Shown here piece after piece: positions 15,846-25,339 of a DNA stretch of 64,000 bases. The position numbers and the translations under genes are program-made. Position 1 is the stretch's first letter; each line of letters starts with the position of its first letter. The notes beneath the pieces were generated by a model that was not told where the DNA came from, did no database searches, and saw nothing but the letters and a program-made list of their open reading frames with translations. This stretch comes from Bedellia somnulentella (taxonomy: Eukaryota > Arthropoda > Insecta > Lepidoptera > Bedelliidae): NCBI GenBank assembly GCA_963576735.1, contig OY755182.1:5146001-5210000 (forward strand). Direction: 5' to 3'.

Positions 15846-16195
15846 CTCAAACGTTCACGCTGTATATCGCTGAAGGGGTTGGCAGATGCAGTAATACTTC
15901 TGAAGATCACATGACATTGTCACCTGGTTTTGCTTAGACGGTTTACTCACGTGATAGGGGGTGGGCATTTCGCCGTTATGTAAGAATACACTGTTACATG
16001 ACTAAGAGCCTGAGTACAATTTAGCCATGTAGGTTTGCTCACGATATTTTCCACCGTTTACAACCAAGATATATTTACTACACATATGACTTTAGAAATG
16101 ACACATTGGCGTAGGCCCGACTCGGGGATCGAACCCACGCCTCTCTGCATGATAAGCGCATGTTCTTACCACTGAACTATCTTAGTGATATGGAA
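15846..16195 (-). repeat. tRNA-headed SINE (family B), near full length
   Basis: Head at 16110-16195 (complement has TAGTTCAGTGGTAAGAAC and GGGTTCGATCCCCGAGTCGG, box-A- and box-B-like). The 3' end at the left is a CCCTTCAGCGATATACAGCGTGA version of the shared hairpin tail. Confidence 0.7.
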
Positions 16196-16266
16196 GCCTA
16201 TAAGGAAAAGCAGTGTTCATTTAATTTAAATCATCTTAGCTTTGTTTACATCCATGAATCGTGGTA

Positions 16267-17557
16267 CGAGGGCTGCTATTTATGTATCCGGAATAAAAAA
16301 AAGAAACAAACATATATCAATTAATATGGTTTTATTGCTTCTCAAAATATTCGCCGCTCAGATCTATACACTTTTGCATGCGTTGAAACCAATTTTCATA
16401 GCACTTTTTCCACTCAGACTGAGGTATCTCCAAAACGTGCATTTTGAACGCATCGACTGCCTCTTCGCGGCTCGAAAAACGTTGACCACGTAATTTTTTC
16501 TTCACATTTGGAAATAAATAAAAATCATTGGGTGCCAAATCAGGGCTGTACGGCGGATGACCTGTCAATTCGATCTTTTGAGCTTCTAAAAACTGAGTTG
16601 TGACGGCCGACCTGTGACAGCTAGCATTGTCGTGATGCAGAATGATTCTACGTTGTCGGTTAGTCTTTCTTATTTGTTCAAAGACTTCCGGCAAACAAAT
16701 GGTCGTATACCACTCCGAATTAACAGTTTTACGATTCTCTAAAGGCACTGTAGCTACATGGCCATTTATACCAAAAAAACAAGCGACCATTTGCTTCAAT
16801 GTGCTTTTTGCACGAATAACTTTTGTTGGGTTCGGCTCATCTTGGAACACCCACACCGTGGACTGCTGCTTAGTTTCGGGGTCGTAAGCGTAGATCCAAG
16901 ATTCGTCACCTGTGTAGATATTATAAACAGCTTTTGACGCACCACGGTTGTATTTTTTTAACATTTCTTTGCACCAATCGACACGAGCCTGTTTTTGATC
17001 AATACTCAAGTTGTGCGGAATCCAACGGGAGCAAATTTTTTTTACAGCTAAATGTTCATGAAGTATCTTATGTATGCTCGTCATACTAATGCCCAGAGAT
17101 GCCTCTATCTCACGATATGTAACATGACGATCTTGAGTTATTAGTTCCCGGACAGCATCGATGTTTTGAGGTACAACGACCGTTTTAGGGCGACCTTCTT
17201 TAATTTCATCAGTAAGCTTAGATCGTCCACGATTAAACTCGCTAAACCAGTGATACACAGTGGTCTTTGAGGGTGCTTCATCCCCAAAAGTCGAAGTAAG
17301 CTGATCGATGCACTGTTTTTGAGTTAGACCACGCCGAAAATCGTAAAAAATCATGGCACGAAAATGTTCACGAGTTAAATCCATGGTGGTGAAGACACGC
17401 AATTTTCAAAATGACGCTACGATGTGAAAACAATTGACAGTCACATAAAAATAAATGTATTCTAAAGCTAAAGAGTTCTATTTTTAAATGATGTAATTAC
17501 TTTTTAAATTATTGTTCTGTAAGTGGCCAGTTCCGGATACATAAATAGCAGCCCTCG
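16267..17557 (-). mobile_element. Complete mariner transposon (1291 bp)
   Basis: Two identical 27-bp terminal inverted repeats beginning CGAGGGCTGCTATTT, each bordered by a TA dinucleotide (16265-16266, 17558-17559), enclose one intact transposase frame. Length, TA target and D,D34D transposase are standard for mariner. Identical termini and an uninterrupted frame indicate a young insertion. Confidence 0.95.
16332..17402 (-). CDS. Mariner transposase (intact, D,D34D)
   Basis: 356 aa. N-terminal paired helix-turn-helix region (FRAMIFYDFRRGLTQKQC; SKTTVYHWFSEFNRGR) binds the inverted repeats. The catalytic domain has the three acidic residues in TGDESWIY, HHDNASCH and YSPDLAPNDFY, with exactly 34 residues between the last two aspartates, and the WVPHNL-type WIPHNLSIDQK linker motif. 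It cuts and pastes the element at TA sites in the nucleus. The frame begins at residue MRVFTT; the usual start may be the Met six residues later (MDLTREHF). All hallmark residues are present, so it could be active. Transposase frames are selfish and unrelated to the neighbouring host genes. Confidence 0.95.
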   Translation of the reverse strand: MRVFTTMDLTREHFRAMIFYDFRRGLTQKQCIDQLTSTFGDEAPSKTTVYHWFSEFNRGRSKLTDEIKEGRPKTVVVPQNIDAVRELITQDRHVTYREIEASLGISMTSIHKILHEHLAVKKICSRWIPHNLSIDQKQARVDWCKEMLKKYNRGASKAVYNIYTGDESWIYAYDPETKQQSTVWVFQDEPNPTKVIRAKSTLKQMVACFFGINGHVATVPLENRKTVNSEWYTTICLPEVFEQIRKTNRQRRIILHHDNASCHRSAVTTQFLEAQKIELTGHPPYSPDLAPNDFYLFPNVKKKLRGQRFSSREEAVDAFKMHVLEIPQSEWKKCYENWFQRMQKCIDLSGEYFEKQ

Positions 17558-17579
17558 TATTCCTTTACTAACATTAGCT

Positions 17580-17672
17580 TCCACATTGGCTCTATAGATC
17601 TCTTACCAATTTACTATAATCCATCCTCTCTATGTGCCCAAACCATCTCAAACGGTCCAGCAGTTAGCTAGA
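17580..17672 (-). repeat. RTE-like LINE fragment (reverse transcriptase C-terminus)
   Basis: The complement encodes LDRLRWFGHIERMD, the LRWFGHVERM motif found near the end of RTE-like reverse transcriptases annotated in insects. Confidence 0.6.
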
Positions 17673-17756
17673 AATCGACATACACAGGTAATTTGAACTG
17701 TAGCTGTTTGAAATCTGCCATAGATCGCCGGGCTCTCGACAGAGGTTCAGCAAAGA

Positions 17757-18020
17757 CTATATTCTCACCGCTATAAAACCTTAAAAGGGGTAGCCAAAGC
17801 TTCAGAGTTATATTTCTCAGCCGCTTTTTTAATTTGAGTGTTGTAAGAGATGATAAGGGCTTTGATTTTGTTGGAAACTTATCGCTTTATTTGGGGTATT
17901 TTATTCAATTTATAGGCGAAATGGCTGGAAAAGAATTACCAGCAAGATTTTACATTACCATTTATTACCCCCTTTTCCATTAAAAATTGATGAGAAATTA
18001 TTGATCTAAACTGGTTTTTT
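17757..18020 (-). repeat. Family-A element, degenerate
   Basis: CTCACCGCTATAAAACC, GGGGTAGCCAAAGCTTCAG and CTCAGCCGCTTTT identify it; the 5' half is scrambled. Confidence 0.45.
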
Positions 18021-18040
18021 ACTTGCATCGCTGTATTCAA

Positions 18041-18336
18041 AACGACGTGATAGCTCAATGGGTAGAATATCGGTTATGGTGCAAACGACTAGTGTTCAAA
18101 TCCCGGGTCGGGCCTACACCAATTTGTCTTTTCTAAAGACATATGTGTGGTTAATTTATCATTATTTGTTGGCTATAGGCCTGCTTCCTATCACGTGAGT
18201 ACACTGTCCATGCAAAACGTGGGTACTCTGAACACCAGGTAACAGAGTCAAGTGATGTTCAGAAGTATTAGTACCTCTGCCCCCTAACTTCTTGCCCAGT
18301 AATACCCTTCGGGGATATTCGGCGTGAACGTTTATG
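18041..18336 (+). repeat. tRNA-headed SINE (family B), full length
   Basis: Plus-strand copy. The head shows a clear Pol III promoter: box-A-like GTGATAGCTCAATGGGTAGA (18048-18067) and box-B-like GTGTTCAAATCCC (18092-18104). The body includes the complement phrases of other copies (CCTATCACGTGAGTACACTG) and the 3' end reads CCCTTCGGGGATATTCGGCGTGAACG. Defines the orientation of family B. Confidence 0.75.
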
Positions 18337-18389
18337 CTATTGTGTTTATATCGCTGTATGTGAGTATAGGTGAGATATTAAAGTGCTAA

Positions 18390-18679
18390 CAGACGATCGA
18401 ACATGTACGGCGCGCACCAGTGTTCGTGGTACGGGCCGTACCAAAAACGAACGTGTGTAGCGTGGTTCGCCGCACATAATTATTATTAATATTGGTGCGG
18501 GCTGGTTCGAAGCTCTTGCGGTGCACGGTGCGATGGTGCGCGCCGTACATGTTCGTTCGTCTGTAAGCTAGAGCGCACCGCACAGTGCGATGGTGCGCGC
18601 CGTACATGTTCGTTCGTCTGTAAGCTAGAGCGCACCGCACAGTGCGATGTTGCGCGCCGTACATGTTCGATCGTCTGTT
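18390..18679. repeat. Foldback element with internal tandem copies
   Basis: Termini ACAGACGATCGAACATGTAC at the left and its complement at the right (GTACATGTTCGATCGTCTGT). The right half consists of 2.5 tandem units of about 57 bp, each with GCGCGCCGTACATGTTCG and CTAGAGCGCACCGCAC, so the inverted terminus itself has been multiplied. GC-rich compared with surroundings. Confidence 0.7.
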
Positions 18680-18680
18680 A

Positions 18681-19924
18681 AGAGCTTATTCCATTACACT
18701 TTTATCGTTGCCGAAATCGGAGGTCCTTCACAGTCACTGCCGCAGAAGGTCACAGACGCTTGTTATTCCACTACACCGATTTCAGTTTCTGAATCATTCG
18801 CGCGCGCGATTTTTGCGGGCGGTCGTACGAAATTGCTCCTGTCTTTTTTTTAAAACGCTCTCTATCAAACTCTCTTATGGACTATCCCACTCTCATTAAA
18901 TAAACGACGACACATTGCGTCTATATATCTCTTTCGCTACTATACTTACATATATCCTATTCATTTACACAACCTTTTCCAAATATTTTTACGTCATATA
19001 TCACACAAAATATTAAATAGGCGGGAACTCCAATATGACTTAAAAATAAAAGCATATTTATTAAAAAGTTTGCCGGGGTCGTACGAAGTGGCGATCGATA
19101 GTTTCAGCCTACCCCAATGAGAGGTAATGGCGTTAGTATAAGTATGCATATATGTGATTGAACGTATTTGCTTACCCCAATGGGAAATAATGGCGTGAGT
19201 ATATGTATGCATGTATGTAATTATACGCCTGTGCCTACCCCCACGGGAAGTGATGGCGTGAGTGTAAGCATGCATATTTGAAACAATACGTATCTGCCTA
19301 CCCCTTACGGAAAAATGGCGGGAGTTTAAGTATGTATGTATGCAATTAAAATTATCTGCTTACCACAAGCGGAAGTAAAAGCGTGAGTATATGCGCGTAT
19401 GTATGTAATTAAACGTATCTGCCTTCTCCGATGGGAAATAATGGCGTGAGTATATATAATATAATATAATTTGCATGTATGTGATAAAACGTATTTACCT
19501 ACCCCAATCGGAAATAATAGCGTGAGTATATGTATGTATGTAAGAATATAATTATACATATCCGCCTACCCCTATGAAATGGAACCCCTACCTACCTAAC
19601 TACCCCTGGAATTAATAGCGTGAGCATATGTATATCTGCTATAAAACTTTTATTATCTTTTTTTTGTTTACGTAATTTGCAATCATAGGCATGAAAATTT
19701 TGGCACGTCCTCTCGCTGTGGCGGGCGCGAGGCGAGGCGACTAAATCGTCTGAACGTTATTCCACCTTCCTGAGAAGGAGCTACTAAAAATTTAGTGAGC
19801 TAGGAGCCGAAATTTGTCTCTTTATCGGAAGCCTAGCGTTCTGAACGTTATTCCACTAGTCTGAATTCAGGTTCTGTGGCTATCGGACGTTCTGAATTCA
19901 GGCAAATGGAATAAGCTCTTTAGC
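18681..19924. mobile_element. Element with AGAGCTTATTCCATT termini (Harbinger-like TTA duplication)
   Basis: Left end AGAGCTTATTCCATT and right end AATGGAATAAGCTCT, each bordered by TTA. The same 12-bp terminus and the same TTA border occur at the compact MITE at 31.99 kb. A 3-bp TTA/TAA target is typical of PIF/Harbinger elements. The interior holds a LINE-derived minisatellite and direct repeats of TTCTGAACGTTATTCCAC at 19750 and 19840; no transposase is visible. Confidence 0.55.
19078..19645 (+). repeat. Minisatellite of ~62-bp units derived from a LINE 3' end
   Basis: About eight diverged units of the pattern CTACCCCAATGGGAAATAATG-GCGTGAGTATATGTATG-TATGTAATTAAACGTAT, starting near 19110, 19172, 19236, 19299, 19360, 19426, 19498 and 19566. 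The first is preceded by GTCGTACGAAGTGGCGATCG, the coding tail of the RTE-like LINE found at 57.4 and 63.6 kb. So the unit is the last ~60 bases of that LINE, repeated head to tail. Confidence 0.75.
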
Positions 19925-19934
19925 ACTTTTACAA

Positions 19935-20112
19935 ATATACTCAAGGAGTAACCAGAGTTTCAGAATAAGAAATTCAACAGCTACTTATAGAAGTAATACA
20001 TGATAAAATAAAGTTTGTTGATAATGGGTCTCCAACCGCATCTTCTGAAAATCATTTCAAGGGCCCCACTACGGTACGGTAAGAAATTGGGAAGTGCTAT
20101 TCTAATCCGAAA
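19935..20112 (-). repeat. Family-A element, degenerate
   Basis: GGAGTAACCAGAGTTTCAGAA, GATAATGGGTCTCCAACCGC and a tail-less 5' end are readable; heavily mutated. Confidence 0.5.
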
Positions 20113-20734
20113 CTAACCTTTTAAGTAGTCATTATCATCATAAAATAAACCATTATAGAAAGTTTTTTATTTTCTAGACACAGGATACAAAAATACTCTA
20201 GCAAGGAATATTCTTATCCTACATTTAGACTTCCAAGCTACCATGGGATTCAAAAATAAAACCTATTATGTCAACTATGTCGCATCAGCGACAGAGAAAA
20301 AAAAACAATATTGTACTACTTATATATAATTCCATTAAATATTAATACAAGTCATAAAATATTATGTTCACCTAATTAATATTTGTTGAAAGTAAAAAAT
20401 GAGACACAAACAACATTACAATAGTAAGTTTGTTGAGGCTGTATGACTATTATTGCTTAATTATATAAATAAGCTTAAGTTTCAACTGCTTGAGTTACCT
20501 GAAACAAACAAATAACGGGTTAAAAAATAAATTAAATGAATAAAGAGAAATGGGAATTATTCCTACCTAATATAATACAGATGATGTGAGCAATGAGTAA
20601 GCGTATGTATATCATTTGTTGCGCTTAAATAAACATATTCTTACTAAATTTTTGCTGGTGTAAATGTTACTATATTAGACTTTTATCTGTTTAATGTTAA
20701 GCCATGTTTAATAAGATTAACTAATAAATAAAGG

Positions 20735-20998
20735 AAAGAAAAATTTCGACACCAGCGGGGATCGAACCCAAGGCCTCCGGGTATACGATACGGTAAATGG
20801 TGTGGAAAAACTAAGTTGTACTTTGTTATGTGACAGTGTATTTGTACAAAACAGCGATGGGCCTGCCCCCTATCACTTGATTACACGGTCCAAGCAAAAT
20901 GTGGGTACTCTGTACACCAGATGACAATGTCACGTGATATTTAGGAGTATTACTACCTCTGCCAATCCCTTCGGGGAAATACGGCGTGAATGTTTGAA
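20735..20998 (+). repeat. tRNA-headed SINE (family B), rearranged head
   Basis: Body and 3' end are family B on the plus strand (TGTTATGTGACAGTGTATTT ... CCCTTCGGGGAAATACGGCGTGA). The left end instead carries an inverted tRNA-like stretch (GGGGATCGAACCCAAGGCCT) of the type seen at 32.76 kb. Confidence 0.55.
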
Positions 20999-21324
20999 TT
21001 CACAAAATAATGTGTAATTAAGCCTTGAGAAATAAGTAACACTTATTTATTACAAAAATAATAACATTAAGAGATAGTTCAGAAAAAATGGTAACATGTT
21101 GATGGCCACATTGTGTATTTGAGGTTATTTAAACTATTTTCAATGATCCAGCCAGACTTTGAAGACCATGAAAAGTTGACATATACCCCACTGTATTGTA
21201 AATTAGAAATTTTTAGGGCCAACAGATAACATTTCCTTAATTCTCCCAACCTAATAATGCAGAAAAACAACTAATAATTTACAAGATGCAAGTTCAAATA
21301 CTGAGCTAAGCACATCCCAGTGTG

Positions 21325-21541
21325 TCTTTTCTGAAGTCATAAGTGTAGTTGATTTATCAAGTTTGTTAACGGCAAGGGAACATTAATAACCCATACATAT
21401 GGCATGTATGGGTTATTATATTACATTAGGGAACTGTACAGGCAAAATGTGGGTACTCAGAAAACCAGGAATTACATGATGTTTAGAAGTGTTAGTACCT
21501 CTGCTGCCCTTCACCAATAACAGAGAAAATGTTGAGTTGAA
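21325..21541 (+). repeat. Family-B SINE fragment
   Basis: GTGGGTACTCAGAAAACCAG and GTTAGTACCTCTGCTGCCC are family-B body phrases; a palindrome of CCCATACA/TGTATGGG lies at 21389-21416. Diverged. Immediately downstream of the CP190 gene. Confidence 0.45.
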
Positions 21542-21580
21542 ACCTAATATAATATAGAATCATAATCTCATAACTTACCA

Positions 21581-24500
21581 CTAGTTTTCAATTTGTTCCT
21601 TTTCTTCTTCACCTTCATCCCAGTCTTGTACCAAACTTTTGATGTTGGCACTGATTTTTGGTTCTGAAGGTTCAATTGCCTGGTTTTCATTATCTTCCTG
21701 ATTAATGATTTCTTCTTGTTTCTTTTCATCATCGTTTTCTTGAGAATCATTTTCATCATCATTTTCTTGAGAATCATTTTCATCCCAGTCATTAAGTAAG
21801 GTTGTTATTTTATTTTGGGCTTTTTCACCATTTTCCATCTCAACAACAGCAACAACTGTGTCAGTTTTTATTTCTGTACCATTAGTTTCTTTTATATCAT
21901 TTTCAGTTATTACAGTATGAGTCTCATTTACACTTGATTCTTCTGAAATATGTTTATTTACTTCGTGTTGTATATTTTCAATGGATTCCTCAGCTTCATT
22001 TATGTTTGAAACTTTAGCTGAACTAGAGTTCGTTGCAACATTTTCTTCTTCCTCTTCAGACCATTCAGAAGCAATTGTTTCTATTTGTTTAGTACTTTCT
22101 ACAATGGTCTCACTCTGGTTTTCACTGGGGTGATCTACTACTTCTTTAGTAACTTTTTCTTCTATGGTTTTAATTTTTACTAAAGGTTTATTTTGCAGTA
22201 TGGAATTTTCATTTTCTATTTCATTGTTTTCATCTGAGCTTGGAATTGAACTTTGCTGTTCTTCTGATGTTTGCAATACTTGTTCTGTTATTGAATTGTC
22301 TAATTCATGACTTTGACTTTTTTCAGGCTCTGATGTTACTGTATCATTTAATTCGTTACCAACATCACTATGGTCAATACTTTGTGGCATATTTTCAAAA
22401 ACTACTTCAGTATGTTCAGTGATTGCGGTATTTTCTATAAGACATGCATTATTATCTATGTAAGTACCTGGACTTATTGTAGATACAGTACCAGTAGTAA
22501 CAACAACTTGCTCATTACTTAAGCTTACTTCCATTTGGTTTGTATTATCATCAATCATTTTTGATTCAGTTTCATTTGCAGGTTGTATCATTCGCAATTC
22601 AGAAATTTCTATTAAATTGCTTTGGCTGGCATTAGTTGATATTTCAGTTTGGGATTCCACCACATGCGGCAAATCCTTTGGTGTAGACTGAAGTGTTTGA
22701 GTCATTACTACATGCTCAGGAATATTTTGTGCTGATGAAACAATAGTTCCAATGTTTTGAGTTAAAATAGCAGGAGACTGAATATAATGAGTTCCAATAG
22801 CTTGACTTGATAAGATTTGTGTTTGTGCAAACTGAGGACTCATTATAAACTGTTTGTTAGAATCACCTACAGGATGACTGTAAATTACAACAATATTAGA
22901 GTTTTTAGTATCTACTTCAGACACATTAAGTGCACTGGAAACATCTGGCAGTACAATCATATTATTATCTTGTGTAGAATCTAAGGTTGTTAATACAGCT
23001 AGAGTCTTACCATTATTTTCATCTGACCCAAAAAGAATTGGTTGCTGATGGGACATCATAGATTCTTCATTTGCAACTACAATTTCAATTGATTGGCCTT
23101 TAAATGTTTTATTTTTTGGGACATTCTGAATCTGATCTTCATCAGTAAAGTGTATAGCTGAAGATTCAACCATATTCACAGTTTCAGAGTTATCAATTAG
23201 TGGTACATAATATTCTTGTGAAGTTTTAGATTCTTGGTTATAACTCTGATCACATGTAATTTCTTCATTATAGTTGGAGTCAATTGGTGAAGGGATTGAT
23301 TCTTCAAAGTCATCTTGTAGCTGACTGACATGCATTTTAGAATTTTCATGCTGTGATTGCATGTTGAATTCAGCATTCAGAATTTTCTTCTTTATTTGTT
23401 GTGTTCTGGTAATTTGGATGTCTGAATAATTTCCCATTTGTATTTGATAATTATTTTCTTGCATATCTTGGAGATTACCCCTAGAGTCTTCTTCATCTGA
23501 ATCTTCAATGATACCATCTTCTTTGGATTCTGTTTTGTGACAACTTTTCAAATGTGCACATAAATTGGATTCTCTAGAAAAGGCACGCATACAGTAAACA
23601 CATTGGAGATTTTGCTTCTTTTCACTTCCGTATTTGTGTCCAGTGAGTTGAATGTGACGTAATAATAGTTGTGAACTTTTGAATGTAGATGCACATACGT
23701 TACACCTTAAAGATCTTGGTTCTACATGTGTTGCCTTATGTTTATTGAGAAAATTTTCATTGATAGCAATATATGGACATTGGGTACATTTTGGAAAATG
23801 ATATGATGGTGGTGGTTGCACATTGTGTTTTGTGTACAAGTGATATAACAAATAATTTCTCTTGGCTGACTTAAGGCCACAGTATTCACAAATATTTAAA
23901 ATTGGTTTTTCATTGTGCACTTCCACCAAATGTTTTCGGAAGGTGTAGTATTTACTGAAATGTAATGCTGTACCTGGAGTTCCACAAATGAGACAAATCC
24001 AGGGTCCCTGTGTATTTTCAGCTCCCATTGCAATTAATTTAGCAGCTTCTTTTGAATCAAGTACTTCTTGATATGTAGTTTCAGATTCTTCTTCCTCTTC
24101 TTTTTTAATTACAGGCATAATAATTTTAGGAGTTTGTTCTAATTGATTGACTGGACGTTTTTTAACCATTGTTCGGCGTTCAGTCTTTGGAGGTGTATCA
24201 AGAACTTTGAGTTTTATACTCTTATTACTGTTAACAAGATGTGGATACTTTTTAAGCACTTCACTTATAATTTTGGCATGGTCAATATTGGCAGCTTGAA
24301 TACTATTATTTGTTTCAATTGTGACTTTTGGTGAGCCTTGATGTCCTTGATCAAAAACTTGATCAAACAATGCACTAGAGTTTTTCCTTGTAGCTTTTTC
24401 AATGGGTCTTACTTTTGGTTTCAATTGAGTTGAATCATCCTGATCGATTGTGTCATCAAACACACTATCATTGTGTGTTATCTTACGACACTCAACATCA

Positions 24501-25282
24501 AGGGTTCTAGAGCCTGATGCATCACTAAAGATTCCAAAACTACTTGACTTAGAATTGTCATAACGTTTGGAAGTCTCGGGGTGAACCATTAGTGGTTTAG
24601 AATCATAGGAGATGCTTGAAAAAGAATCGCAAGCTGCAAGTGCGTCTAGTTCTTCTGGAACCTCATATCTTGTTGGTTTTGGTGCAGCCAAGATAGTTCT
24701 TGGAACATTAGCTGGTTTTCTTGGTACATATATAGTGTTCTCTTCAGAAGGCAAATATTTAGGTTTTTCTATCTTAGGCGATGATACAATTGCTGGTTTT
24801 TTTGGAGGAATGTAGATTTTTTTTCCTGGTTTCACAGATTCAAAAGCCCTCCCATAAGGTCGTTTCACTGGTGTGCGGCCATAGCTCTGTTTGTTTATAT
24901 TTGGAGGTTGTACTCTTTGGACATCCAATAACTTGGTTAGAACTGACATATTCATGACTTGAGATGTTTGATACAATCGTTCAAGTAATTCTGGCCGAAA
25001 TTCAAGTTGGCCAGTGTACATGAAGTTTACGATGGGTACAACCACATCGGCTTGCAGGTCGTCAGGCATGATAAGACAATCCTCATACATTTCACATGTT
25101 CTCTCCAGCAGTTCAAAGTACTCGGTACAAGCATTAAGTACTAACCGGTGCACTTTGAGTTGAGCATTATCTTGAAATTGAAGAGTTAAATCACAATAAT
25201 CGGTACGATTGAAAAAATGTTTTAGACGCTGAAGGAAATAAATTCCCCAGTTATCTACTTTCACTTTCTTCAGCCCAGTCAT
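21581..25282 (-). CDS. Cp190: Centrosomal/insulator protein CP190 (BTB + C2H2 zinc fingers)
   Basis: 1233 aa in one exon. Residues about 20-120 are a BTB/POZ domain (KVDNWGIYFLQRLKHFF, DYCDLTLQF, KVHRLVLNACTEYF, VVPIVNFMYTGQLEF) almost identical to Drosophila CP190 as I remember it. Five C2H2 fingers follow: Cys 430/433 with His 451/456; 465/468 with 481/486; 499/502 with 515/519; 527/530 with 543/549; 561/564 with 577/582. The rest is acidic and disordered and ends in EEEKEQIEN. CP190 binds chromatin insulators through partner proteins and promoters, organises loops, and associates with centrosomes in mitosis. Length is somewhat above the fly protein (about 1100 aa). A TTTCAG acceptor just upstream (about 25333, minus strand) suggests a 5' UTR intron. 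A 27-bp duplication lies in the acidic tail. Confidence 0.95.
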   Translation of the reverse strand: MTGLKKVKVDNWGIYFLQRLKHFFNRTDYCDLTLQFQDNAQLKVHRLVLNACTEYFELLERTCEMYEDCLIMPDDLQADVVVPIVNFMYTGQLEFRPELLERLYQTSQVMNMSVLTKLLDVQRVQPPNINKQSYGRTPVKRPYGRAFESVKPGKKIYIPPKKPAIVSSPKIEKPKYLPSEENTIYVPRKPANVPRTILAAPKPTRYEVPEELDALAACDSFSSISYDSKPLMVHPETSKRYDNSKSSSFGIFSDASGSRTLDVECRKITHNDSVFDDTIDQDDSTQLKPKVRPIEKATRKNSSALFDQVFDQGHQGSPKVTIETNNSIQAANIDHAKIISEVLKKYPHLVNSNKSIKLKVLDTPPKTERRTMVKKRPVNQLEQTPKIIMPVIKKEEEEESETTYQEVLDSKEAAKLIAMGAENTQGPWICLICGTPGTALHFSKYYTFRKHLVEVHNEKPILNICEYCGLKSAKRNYLLYHLYTKHNVQPPPSYHFPKCTQCPYIAINENFLNKHKATHVEPRSLRCNVCASTFKSSQLLLRHIQLTGHKYGSEKKQNLQCVYCMRAFSRESNLCAHLKSCHKTESKEDGIIEDSDEEDSRGNLQDMQENNYQIQMGNYSDIQITRTQQIKKKILNAEFNMQSQHENSKMHVSQLQDDFEESIPSPIDSNYNEEITCDQSYNQESKTSQEYYVPLIDNSETVNMVESSAIHFTDEDQIQNVPKNKTFKGQSIEIVVANEESMMSHQQPILFGSDENNGKTLAVLTTLDSTQDNNMIVLPDVSSALNVSEVDTKNSNIVVIYSHPVGDSNKQFIMSPQFAQTQILSSQAIGTHYIQSPAILTQNIGTIVSSAQNIPEHVVMTQTLQSTPKDLPHVVESQTEISTNASQSNLIEISELRMIQPANETESKMIDDNTNQMEVSLSNEQVVVTTGTVSTISPGTYIDNNACLIENTAITEHTEVVFENMPQSIDHSDVGNELNDTVTSEPEKSQSHELDNSITEQVLQTSEEQQSSIPSSDENNEIENENSILQNKPLVKIKTIEEKVTKEVVDHPSENQSETIVESTKQIETIASEWSEEEEENVATNSSSAKVSNINEAEESIENIQHEVNKHISEESSVNETHTVITENDIKETNGTEIKTDTVVAVVEMENGEKAQNKITTLLNDWDENDSQENDDENDSQENDDEKKQEEIINQEDNENQAIEPSEPKISANIKSLVQDWDEGEEEKEQIEN

Positions 25283-25339
25283 GATTATTTAGAAATAAGA
25301 ATTTGGTTTACATACTAGGCCAGCCCCTAACCTGAAATG

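Noticed and set aside
18386..18664. Minus-strand ORF with repeated MYGAHHRTVRCALAYRR units as a repeat protein
   Set aside because: It is a by-product of the foldback element's tandem inverted ends, with no start context or homology.
19078..19645. Regular ~62-bp repeats as a CRISPR array
   Set aside because: Repeats are contiguous without unique spacers, eukaryotic, and match a LINE 3' end.
18379..19933. Outer inverted pair AAAGTGCTAA / TTAGCACTTT enclosing the whole 18.4-19.9 kb cluster
   Set aside because: Only 10 bp, no duplication, and both inner elements explain their own ends; probably chance.
22240..24815. Plus-strand ORFs inside CP190
   Set aside because: Antisense shadows of a clear CP190 coding frame.
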